Made by a program: the position numbers and the translations under genes. This document shows positions 24,733-33,214 of a stretch of DNA of 47,353 nt, one piece after another. Positions within the stretch are counted from its first letter, which is position 1. The number at the start of each line of letters is the position of its first letter. Location: positions 388,948 through 436,300 of the forward strand of contig PJRA01000508.1 in assembly GCA_016987375.1 (NCBI GenBank). The letters run 5' to 3'. The notes beneath the pieces were generated by a model that saw nothing but the letters and a program-made list of their open reading frames with translations, was not told the DNA's origin and did no database searches. This DNA comes from Brachionus koreanus. Lineage: Eukaryota; Rotifera; Eurotatoria; Ploima; Brachionidae.

Positions 24733-25449
24733 TTACAAAAATAAAGCTAATTTTATGTCTTCTCTTTTATTTTCTTTGACCAAATTTATAACCTTATTCC
24801 AGCATTGAGCGTCTTTGATCATCAAGCCTGGTACATTTGTCTCATTTGAGTTAAACAATGACAAAACTATTTTTCTTTTATTCAAAGGTTCTACAACTGT
24901 AAAGTCAGAGTCTGGCATAAAAAGTCTTATAACATCTAAATTATCATCTTCAGCTGGAACGAGATCCAATCTAGACAATCTCAACCTGAGCTTTTCTAAG
25001 CCTGTTAATTTTTGAGTAACATCACAATCAAAGCTGCTGTTCATTCCATTGCAAGATAAAATTTTTCTGTCACTAGAATAATTGCAAAATGTAGTATTGA
25101 CTGGGAATTCTTCTTCGTCAAGAAACTCTGTAGAATTAGTATTTTCACGCTTAAAAAAACGACGTCTGTTAAATGGTCTTCTTCTTCTGAAGCTTCTAAA
25201 TCGACCAAATGTGCCGCGTCCAAATCCAATAAAAGGAGTGCCCATCAATGGAGCTGCAACAGGCATCGGATGAGCAACTGGAACTGGAACAGGTACTGGG
25301 TGAGCGACAGGCACAGCTACTGGATGTGCAACAGGAACAGAACTCATAACAGGCATTGGATGAGCCATTCCCAGTGAATGGTCAGCCATTAGTTGAGATG
25401 AACCGAAAGCCCAAAAGCAACTAAGAACTATCAAAGCCAAAAATTTCAT
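24733..25449 (-). CDS. secreted CW-family protein with a His-Pro-Val repeat
   Basis: 238 aa from the ATG at 25449. An upstream in-frame ATG (25545) exists, but this start gives a clean signal peptide (MKFLALIVLSCFWAFGSSQ). Then come a VAHPVAVPVAHPVPVP repeat tract (residues about 38-65), a glycine/arginine-rich stretch (GFGRGTFGRFRSFRRRRPF), a dibasic KRE site, and the cluster's cysteine domain (CNYSSDRKILSCNGMN, DCDVTQKL, LMIKDAQCW). The end, IKLALFL, matches the other members. It is the most divergent copy and the only one with the His-Pro repeat. Function unknown. Confidence 0.75.
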   Translation of the reverse strand: MKFLALIVLSCFWAFGSSQLMADHSLGMAHPMPVMSSVPVAHPVAVPVAHPVPVPVPVAHPMPVAAPLMGTPFIGFGRGTFGRFRSFRRRRPFNRRRFFKRENTNSTEFLDEEEFPVNTTFCNYSSDRKILSCNGMNSSFDCDVTQKLTGLEKLRLRLSRLDLVPAEDDNLDVIRLFMPDSDFTVVEPLNKRKIVLSLFNSNETNVPGLMIKDAQCWNKVINLVKENKREDIKLALFL

Positions 25450-25794
25450 TATAAAAGACGATCTATGCTTCAAAATAGAATGCAAAAATTTGATTCTTAA
25501 GAATTTATAGTAGTTTATAACAAAGAATTTGCCATAAAGAATCAAGTTTTTTCAAAATTTAAAAGCGTGCTTTCTCTAAAAAACTATGTCTTAAAATTAA
25601 TGGTAAGCTTAGTATAAAAGATTAGGGACTAGCAATTTGTCCTAGAAAGAGAATTTTAATAATTGATTAAAAAAAATAATTTACAAAATATTTTTTATTA
25701 CGGTTTAATTAATTTTTTAAATTAGAAAAAATTGAAATAAGTTATTGATTCTTAAAAATAATTAATAATTAATTTAGGAAATATTTAAATCGCA

Positions 25795-26382
25795 TTAGTT
25801 TATAAAAAGACTTAACCTAAAATCCACATTAATAGATCTTTCAAGAAAAAATATAAAATTTGACCAGCATTCAATGCTATCAATAAATATTCCTGGTCCT
25901 GGAAAATCATCTACATTTTTCAAAGTAACTAGAACTTGAGTATTGTTATCTGGAATAGACATGGTAAAATTTGAACCTTTTTCTACTAATTTCAAAATAT
26001 TGTTGTCTTCTATCATTTCCAGATTAGTCAATTTTACTGATATGTTTCTTAAAGCATCCAATTTAGGTGTTACATCACAAGCAATTGTTTCATTTTCGCC
26101 CACACAACTCAAAAAATTTGAATTTGTTGAATAAAAGCAAACACTTGAATTTGTTTCATCTAATAGTTTGATATCATTTCTGTCAAAAATATTTGCTGTT
26201 AAGTTCAAATCTAAATTGGCATCACGCTTAAAAAATCCCATGTTATTTTCTATTTCGTTTTTGAATGCTCGAGAAAATCCATGTTTGAATCTTCTGGAGT
26301 TAAATTGTCGTCTGAAAAATCTTCCACTTGAAAGAGCAAACGGAACAATCAAAACTAATAAAGTTAAGGTTTTTTTCAACAT
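25795..26382 (-). CDS. secreted CW-family protein, copy A
   Basis: A single-exon gene of 195 aa. Signal peptide MLKKTLTLLVLIVPFALSSG, then an Arg/Phe-rich segment (RFFRRQFNSRRFKHGFSR), a KR site before DANLDLNL, and the four-cysteine domain ending ECW. The 283 bp at 25892-26174 are identical to 26997-27279 in copy B, while both ends differ. Several N-x-S/T sequons. Function unknown. Confidence 0.8.
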   Translation of the reverse strand: MLKKTLTLLVLIVPFALSSGRFFRRQFNSRRFKHGFSRAFKNEIENNMGFFKRDANLDLNLTANIFDRNDIKLLDETNSSVCFYSTNSNFLSCVGENETIACDVTPKLDALRNISVKLTNLEMIEDNNILKLVEKGSNFTMSIPDNNTQVLVTLKNVDDFPGPGIFIDSIECWSNFIFFLERSINVDFRLSLFIN

Positions 26383-26902
26383 TTGTTAAGCTCTAGCCAA
26401 AATAAAATTATGTTTTTATACAAATCTGTATTTTTTCAATTATAGTTTTAATTTTCTTTCTTTAGAATAGAGCTTTTCGAAAATTTGAATTTTGACTTTT
26501 CATATTTTATTAATATTTTAAAAAGCTGTTTGGCTTCTATAAATCATCTTTTTTGGCTGACTGTTATAATTTCGAAAGATTATTTTTTAAAGATGCAAAT
26601 TAAATACTTTGGTTAATCGAGATAAAAGGCATAATCTTATGGGTGTACTAAAGTCATAATTGACACTGCACAACACTGATTTTAATACAATTATCTAAAT
26701 ATAAATGCTAACTAATAATTAGAAATTATAAACAAAAAATATAAAAGAGAATTATCAAAATAATTTAACGAATTTGAATTAATAAAAATTTTAAAATATA
26801 ATTTTTAATTGATTTATTAGTTTCGAATACTCATTATTTTTTAAATACTGATACAAAATATGATTGTGACAATTTGTAGAAATATAAAAATTTAATTAAA
26901 TT
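26383..26902. other. intergenic spacer between cluster genes
   Basis: About 520 bp of AT-rich sequence. The last bases before 26902 belong to a duplicated block shared with the 3' flank of copy C. No gene seen. Confidence 0.5.
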
Positions 26903-27415
26903 TTACAAAAAAAGGCTTAATCTAAAATCAATTTTTTCCAATTCATTTACAAAAAATACAAGGTTTGACCAACAATCATCATTTTCTACCAAAATACCTG
27001 GTCCTGGAAAATCATCTACATTTTTCAAAGTAACTAGAACTTGAGTATTGTTATCTGGAATAGACATGGTAAAATTTGAACCTTTTTCTACTAATTTCAA
27101 AATATTGTTGTCTTCTATCATTTCCAGATTAGTCAATTTTACTGATATGTTTCTTAAAGCATCCAATTTAGGTGTTACATCACAAGCAATTGTTTCATTT
27201 TCGCCCACACAACTCAAAAAATTTGAATTTGTTGAATAAAAGCAAACACTTGAATTTGTTTCATCTAATAGTTTGATATTTTTAGAAATCTCTCTTTTAC
27301 CAACATTTAAATGTTCTCCAAAATTAAAAAATGGTATCCGGGAAAATCCTCCCGGACAATATATTTTTCCGACTAAAAAATATGATGTAAATAAGATTAA
27401 GCCTATTATTTTCAT
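26903..27415 (-). CDS. secreted CW-family protein, copy B (mosaic)
   Basis: A single-exon gene of 170 aa. A signal peptide (MKIIGLILFTSYFLVGKIYC) is followed by a short propeptide (SRIPFFNFGEHLNVGKRE) with a GKR cleavage-like site, then the four-cysteine domain ending NDDCW and RLSLFL. Its 3' part is identical to copy C and its 5' domain part to copy A. Only the signal peptide and propeptide are its own. Function unknown. Confidence 0.8.
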   Translation of the reverse strand: MKIIGLILFTSYFLVGKIYCPGGFSRIPFFNFGEHLNVGKREISKNIKLLDETNSSVCFYSTNSNFLSCVGENETIACDVTPKLDALRNISVKLTNLEMIEDNNILKLVEKGSNFTMSIPDNNTQVLVTLKNVDDFPGPGILVENDDCWSNLVFFVNELEKIDFRLSLFL

Positions 27416-27929
27416 TTTTTTGTTTTTACTTAAAACAAATTTTTTTGTATTAAATATATAAAATATGATTAAGAGTTTAGAAAATTAATTCACAATCAAA
27501 ACGACGCTATTGTTTGATTTAAAATTTATATTCACACATTTGTTGAATGTTCTTAAAAGACTAATTTATTTCCAATACCACAATTAAATTTTTAAAGACA
27601 GCAAAACTAAAAATTCTAAGAAATATGATCAAATTTTTCCAAATCTTTTACAGAAAGCAAAAATCAAATTCTAGTTTGTTTGAAACTAATTTTTTGCAAA
27701 ATATTTTTGTTTAATAGATTGCTGTAATATATTTAAAAAGGATCAATTGATGAAAAGATAATCTTATTTGTAATGAGTATGATATTCGATAAGATATTAA
27801 AAGCTGTTCAATGATAAAATGACAGCAATAAATAATATTTGAATATTAAATATCATTTTATTTATTAAAAAAATTATGATAAAAATACAGTTGTGACAAT
27901 TAGTAGAAATATAAAAATTTAATTAAATT
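27416..27929. other. intergenic spacer between cluster genes
   Basis: About 510 bp of AT-rich sequence; the last 27 bp (27903-27929) are identical to the 3' flank of copy B. No gene seen. Confidence 0.5.
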
Positions 27930-28487
27930 TTACAAAAAAAGGCTTAATCTAAAATCAATTTTTTCCAATTCATTTACAAAAAATACAAGGTTTGACCAAC
28001 AATCATCATTTTCTACCAAAATACCTGGTCCTGGAAAATCATCTACATTTTTCAAAGTAACTAGAACTTGAGTATTGTTATCTGGAATAGACATGGTAAA
28101 ATTTGAACCTTTTTCTACTAATTTCAAAATATTGTTGTCTTCTATCATTTCCAGATTAGTCAATTTTACTGATATGTTTCTTAAAGAATCCAATTTGGGT
28201 GTTACTTCACAAGCAACAGTGTTATTTTCTCCGAAACAGTTTAAGAAATTAAAATTAGTTGAAAAAATACAAACATTTGTTTCTGTTTCATTTAATCGTT
28301 TTATATCATCATTATCTATGACGGTCGAATTTATATCCAAATTTATATCTCTTTTACCAAATGGTCTTCTAAATGGACGAAATGGTCTTCTAAATGGTCT
28401 AAAGCTAGGCCTAAATCCAAATCTTTGACTTTCTGTCACTACTATAATACAAAAAACGACAAGAAATATCACAGTGATTTTTTTCAT
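27930..28487 (-). CDS. secreted CW-family protein, copy C
   Basis: A single-exon gene of 185 aa. A signal peptide (MKKITVIFLVVFCIIVVTES) precedes a tandem Arg-Pro-Phe repeat (FRPSFRPFRRPFRPFRRPF) and GKRD, a strong prohormone-type cleavage site. The four-cysteine domain follows (CIFSTNFNFLNCFGENN, ACEVTPKL, ILVENDDCW). The RPF repeats could be released as short basic peptides if processed. Function unknown. Confidence 0.8.
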   Translation of the reverse strand: MKKITVIFLVVFCIIVVTESQRFGFRPSFRPFRRPFRPFRRPFGKRDINLDINSTVIDNDDIKRLNETETNVCIFSTNFNFLNCFGENNTVACEVTPKLDSLRNISVKLTNLEMIEDNNILKLVEKGSNFTMSIPDNNTQVLVTLKNVDDFPGPGILVENDDCWSNLVFFVNELEKIDFRLSLFL

Positions 28488-29300
28488 TTTTTTTCTTGTC
28501 CGGCTTGTTCTGTTTTTTAAAGCTTAATTTTTTGCTTTAACAAACAAACTCTTGTTTTCTCTACTTATTTATAGACTCTCTTTTTAAAAAACATTTTTTT
28601 ATCCAAGAATTATATATATCAAATTATTTATTCAAATGGCTTAAACTTCTTTTATGTTACTGCATGTTTTTTAATTGATATTTAATAGAATTACAATTTT
28701 TTTGTATAAGCTTTTCATAATTTAGTCTAAAATTAAAAATAAGAATTTGAAACCAGTTTTAATTTCAGTTTTAGTTTCAATCAGTAAATCTTTTTCAAGT
28801 TAAATAAACTAAACAATTTATTCATCGTATTCAAATAAATCAAAATTGAAATAAACATTCAGTAAAATAATTATGAAATTTTTAAGAATAACTTCAATAA
28901 TTGGAAAAAAAAATATTGGGAGACATTTTTTTTAAAAATTAAAATAATTTAAAAAAATTTTTTTGATTTTTTGCTTTATTCCAAAAATTAATAATTTAGT
29001 TAGTAAAAATCAAATTTGATGTTTAAAATCTAAAATAAAAAATTTATTTTTATTCAATAGACTCATTATTTTAAAAATAATGCTTGAACTTTTTCCATTA
29101 CTATCCTGAAATACCTTTAGAAAATCCTAGAATTATTTTTCTAAAAAAATCGCAAAAAAAACGCTTATCTGAAACATTTTGAAAAACAGACACACACCCT
29201 ACTTGAAGTTTAGAATGCAATATTATTTTTATAAAAAAATAATTTACATTCAAGTCAAAATTACTTTAACTAGAAATAAATTCAAAAATCTTATGCAAAA
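28488..29300. other. intergenic spacer
   Basis: About 810 bp of AT-rich sequence between the secreted cluster and HGD, which are transcribed away from each other. It must hold both promoters. No gene, RNA or repeat recognised. Confidence 0.5.
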
Positions 29301-30987
29301 ATGAATAAGACTGAATGGGTTGATTTGAAGGTGATATTTTAGCTATGTTAGTCAAGAAATTTAATTAATTTATTTCATTGTTTTAGTATTTATCTGGTTT
29401 TGGTAACGAATTTGCTTCTGAAACACCATCTTATCCAAATGCTTTACCAAAAGGAAAAGTAATTTAGGATCAAAATTTAATTAATATTAAAAGCATTTAT
29501 TTATACACCAGAACACCCCACAAAAAGCACCATATAATTTGTATATGGAACAGCTCTCTGGTACAGCTTTTACCGCTCCGCGTGAGACCAACAAAAGAAG
29601 CTGGTTATATAGAATTTTACCGTCTGTCAAACATTATCCATTCAAGAAAATTGAAAATGGTCTAATAACTCATAATTGGAATGAAGAAGAGCCGAATCCT
29701 AATCAATTACGATGGAAACCATTTGATCTTCCTTCTAATGAACAACAAATAGACTTTGTTCAAGTATTTTTGTTGAATTTCACTGAAATGATGTTGATTT
29801 TTTAATTTAGGGATTGGCTACGATATGTGGCGCTGGTGATGCTCGTTTACGTCATGGAATTGCTATACATGTCTATTCTTGCAATGTTTCAATGATTGAT
29901 AAGGCGTTTTGTAATTCTGATGGTGATTTTTTAATAGGCAAGGAATTATTTTTATTATTTTTTAAATTTTTTTAATAAAATTTCATTTATCAGTTCCACA
30001 AAAGGGAACATTATTTATCAAGACGGAATTTGGAAAAATGTGCGTTGCACCAAATGAAATATGTGTCATTCAAGTAACAATTTTTTTTTTCTGAAAATAT
30101 TTAAGCTTATTGTTAATAGAATGGAATGCGATTTAGTGTTGAGGTTGAGGAAACATCACGAGGCTACATATTAGAGGTGTTTGACAACCACTTTGTTTTA
30201 CCATATCTAGGACCTATCGGAGCAAATGGTCTCGCCAATCCACGTGATTTTCAAACACCTGTTGCTTGGTTCGAGAATGTAAAAGGAATACATTTTAAAA
30301 TTATCCTGAAATTTCAGGGTAATTTGTTTGAGTCTCATCAGGACCATTCGTGTTTCAATGTAGTAGCTTGGCATGGAAATTATTCGCCATATAAATATAA
30401 TTTGGAAAATTTTATGACCATCAACACTGTTAGCTTTGATCATGCGGTAAAACTTGTCTTAATGTAATAAAAATTTCTATTGTTATATGTTTTAGGATCC
30501 ATCTATATTTACCGTTCTAACATGTCCATCATTAAAACCTGGTACTGCTATTGCTGACTTTGTAATCTTTCCTCCAAGATGGTCTGTAGCTGAGAACACG
30601 TTTAGACCACCTTATTATCATAGAAATTGTATGAGTGAATTTATGGGCTTGATTAAGGGAAATTATGAGGCTAAAAAAGAAGGCTTTCAGCCTGGTGGTG
30701 CGTCATTACACAATTTAATGATACCACATGGCCCAGATTTTGATTGCTACAACAATGCAGTAAACGAAGAGCTCAAGCCAGTTAGAGTAGCTGAGGGAAC
30801 AATGGTAGGTTTTTTTTTAATAAAGATTTGATTAAAACATTTTTATTAAATAAAGTCATTTATGTTCGAAACATGTTTTGGTTTGGCCGTGACTAAATGG
30901 GCAAATAAGACTTGTGAAAAGCTTGATAATGAGTATTATAAGTGCTGGCAAACTTTAGAAGATAATTTTAGCAAACTTAATGTTTAA
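29301..30987 (+). CDS. HGD: homogentisate 1,2-dioxygenase
   Basis: Eight exons (29301-29330, 29387-29458, 29512-29763, 29811-29937, 29994-30073, 30120-30446, 30496-30804, 30856-30987) join in frame to 442 aa; human HGD has 445. The enzyme opens the ring of homogentisate to maleylacetoacetate in tyrosine and phenylalanine breakdown, using Fe(II). Near-colinear identity includes [26 protein letters not shown] and [10 protein letters not shown]. The iron ligands are kept: His and Glu in [15 protein letters not shown] and His in MIPHGP. The intron at 29938 begins GC (GCAAGG), the only GC-AG intron I found. A splice-like GTAAAAGG...TTTCAG inside exon 6 is coding by comparison with the family. Confidence 0.96.
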
Positions 30988-31484
30988 AAAAAGAGACAAA
31001 ATTGATGCATTTAAAATAAATATATGATTTAAATAATTTTTTTTATTTTTTTTAGATCCAGAAAATTTGTTTTTTTTTTCATTTTTTTTTAAATTTCTTT
31101 TCTGATAAATCAAATAATAATCTTTTAAAATGCAAAAATATATTCAATACTTAATGACATTTAGAAAAAAATAATAGATTTTTTTAAAAATAAGAAATTT
31201 GATTTTTTGAACTTAAAAAAATATCTAAACCTTGTAAGATTAATTCAAAGAAACTCATGGATTGAGGCAATTGCATAAAAGAATCCTTTTATAAACAAAT
31301 TAAATAGTATAAATTACATAACTTATTTTTTTTAATATTATTAAAACTAAAAATTGGGTCAAAAATTAAATTGATAAAATAATTTTTTGAACAGATCAAT
31401 TTAGAAACAGACTTTTCAAAGATTCAAAGTCGAAAATGTGAAATTTAAAACCTTTTATAGCATCAATATTATCAAATATTTTAA

Positions 31485-31784
31485 AAATTGAGCTTTCATG
31501 ATTTCGATACATTTAACTACAATGCGCATCAAGTTGGTGAAGATTTTGAAGAACATGAGAAGTACCTTCTAGTTCTTTGTCTTATTTATTTTTTTTGTTG
31601 TTTTGGGTAGAAATTTACCCATTCTAGTCTTTAACGTAACTTTTTATATTTTAGACGAATAAGTATTAATAGAGTTAGAAACAAAAAGCATTTTGAGAGG
31701 CGTATGTTAAGAAATCTGAAAACTAAAACGATAGTACAAGAAGCTATCTATCAGCTCAGGAAAAAACGTTTCTACCGCATTTAA
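31485..31784 (+). CDS. possible two-exon fragment of an unrecognised membrane protein
   Basis: A frame reading HDFDTFNYNAHQVGEDFEEH then EKYLLVLCLIYFFCCFG ends at a GTAGAA donor (31607). A 48-bp intron with a TTTTAG acceptor follows, and the frame continues at 31655 as a basic tail (RISINRVRNKKHFERR... ending KKRFYRI) to a TAA. The phases match and the intron has the size usual here. It would be an acidic segment, one transmembrane helix and a basic cytosolic tail. No in-frame start is visible, so upstream exons are missing or this is a relic. Other parts of 30988-32225 show nothing further. Confidence 0.35.
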
Positions 31785-32225
31785 CTGGAAAACTTCCAAC
31801 AATATTAATTACTAATCTTGGTTCAATAAAAATTAAGACTAGTAAGCCCGGCTGATTTATAAAATTTCAAATAAAGTTATCAAGATTAATTAAACATTTT
31901 GTTTGAAAATTTATTCATTTTCAAAAAAATTACAATCAAAATTTTTAGATAATAAAAACCGTTTTTTAAAATTTTATTTATATGTGGTAAAAATCGAATT
32001 TCAATTTTTCAAAAAGGGGTAAAAACCAATCGGGCTTGTGAACCAGCTCTTCTTAGACAGATATTGGTGAAACTTCGACTACACCAAAAAACAAAAACAA
32101 ATTGAAGACATGAGAGTAGGTGGTACATTTATAAAAATGAATTAGGTTTAAATGTCATTTATAAAAATAATGTGCTCCAATGAAACTTGAAGCTATACAA
32201 AACCCGGAATGGGCAAACCAAATTT

Positions 32226-32462
32226 TTTTTTTTACCCTATTCTATCCTTGTGGATAATGGGGAAGAGCTCATCTCCTTTTCAAGTACCTTTTTGAGCAAC
32301 AGCTCCGATCTGACACAGAGGCTNNNNNNNNNNNNNNNNNNNNNNNNNNNNNNNNNNNNTGCAGAGACATTTTGAAGATTTTTCCACCCTCAGTGGGTTT
32401 TGACCCCTCCACCCTCTGCTTGCATGACTAACACACAAACCACTCGGCTACACGGGCCCTGT
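32226..32462 (-). mobile_element. tRNA-derived SINE with 13-bp target-site duplication
   Basis: Read on the minus strand from 32462, it starts with a tRNA-like head with a good polymerase III A-box (TAGCCGAGTGG) and a B-box-like GGTCAAAACCC. A unique body follows and it ends in an A-run (T-run at 32223-32233 on the + strand). GCAAACCAAATTT flanks it on both sides (32213-32225 and 32463-32475), a 13-bp target-site duplication typical of LINE-driven insertion. An N gap interrupts the body, so its true length is unknown. Confidence 0.78.
32324..32359. other. assembly gap (36 N)
   Basis: A run of undetermined bases inside the SINE body. The open frame that runs across it is not a gene. Confidence 0.99.
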
Positions 32463-32475
32463 GCAAACCAAATTT

Positions 32476-33214
32476 ACAGGCCAAGAATTGAAATATAAAA
32501 GACAAACTTTTTTTCGCGTGGCTACTCACATGTTCTTACTCTGTGTGTTTTTTTCTTTTTCTCTTATTAATTTAATAATCAAATTAAAAAATATATTATA
32601 AAAATAATCTTACAATTTATAATATATTTTTTTATTTGATTATTAAATTATATATATATCTGATATGTACTATATATCAGATATATTGCAGTAAATAACA
32701 GTGTATGTGATCTATTGTTCCATACATATTTATTCAATAAATAAAACTAGATTATTGTCTCAAATTTCTCAATAAAATATGCTTCTTTAATAAAAAATCA
32801 AAAATATCTTCTTAATGGTAATTTAAAAATGTTTGGATTGTAAATCAAAATATTTAAAAAAAATTTTTAAATTGCTTACACTTAATTTCAAATTAAATCA
32901 AAAAACATAATCTGCTAATTGTTAATGATTTTTTTCACCTGCATTTTTTATATAAAAATCAGTCTTTTACTTGTTTGCTTAATAAATTAAAAAATAATTT
33001 TATTGAAAAAAATTTAAAAAAGAAATGCTAAAATTTCAAAAATTGAAACAGTTATGACAATTAATAAATATTTATTAATAAAAAAAAATAATAAATAAAC
33101 AGAAAAAATGCTTTTAAAACTTTGGAATTATCTTCGTTAAAATAACCTACTTTAAAGATAATTTTGCAAAAATATATTCTTAAAAATCGAATTAAATAGT
33201 CTAATAGAGAAGTT
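32476..33214. other. intergenic spacer
   Basis: About 740 bp of very AT-rich sequence with short TA and ATATCTGATAT-like palindromes near 32645-32690. No gene recognised. It contains the 3' end region of GALNT7. Confidence 0.5.

Noticed and set aside
25041..25273. Short frames on both strands within the secreted gene at 24733-25449
   Set aside because: Shadows of the real frame; only the chosen frame has a signal peptide and the family cysteines.
30275..30313. Possible 39-bp in-frame intron (GTAAAAGG...TTTCAG) in HGD exon 6
   Set aside because: The translated residues [13 protein letters not shown] align with the family's VPGGYTVINKYQ, so it is coding.
31844..32037. AAGCCCGGCTGATTT and its rough reverse complement as ends of a transposon
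   Set aside because: Only about 15 bp with several mismatches and no target-site duplication.
32187..32375. Open frame across the N gap
   Set aside because: It translates unknown bases and SINE sequence on the wrong strand.
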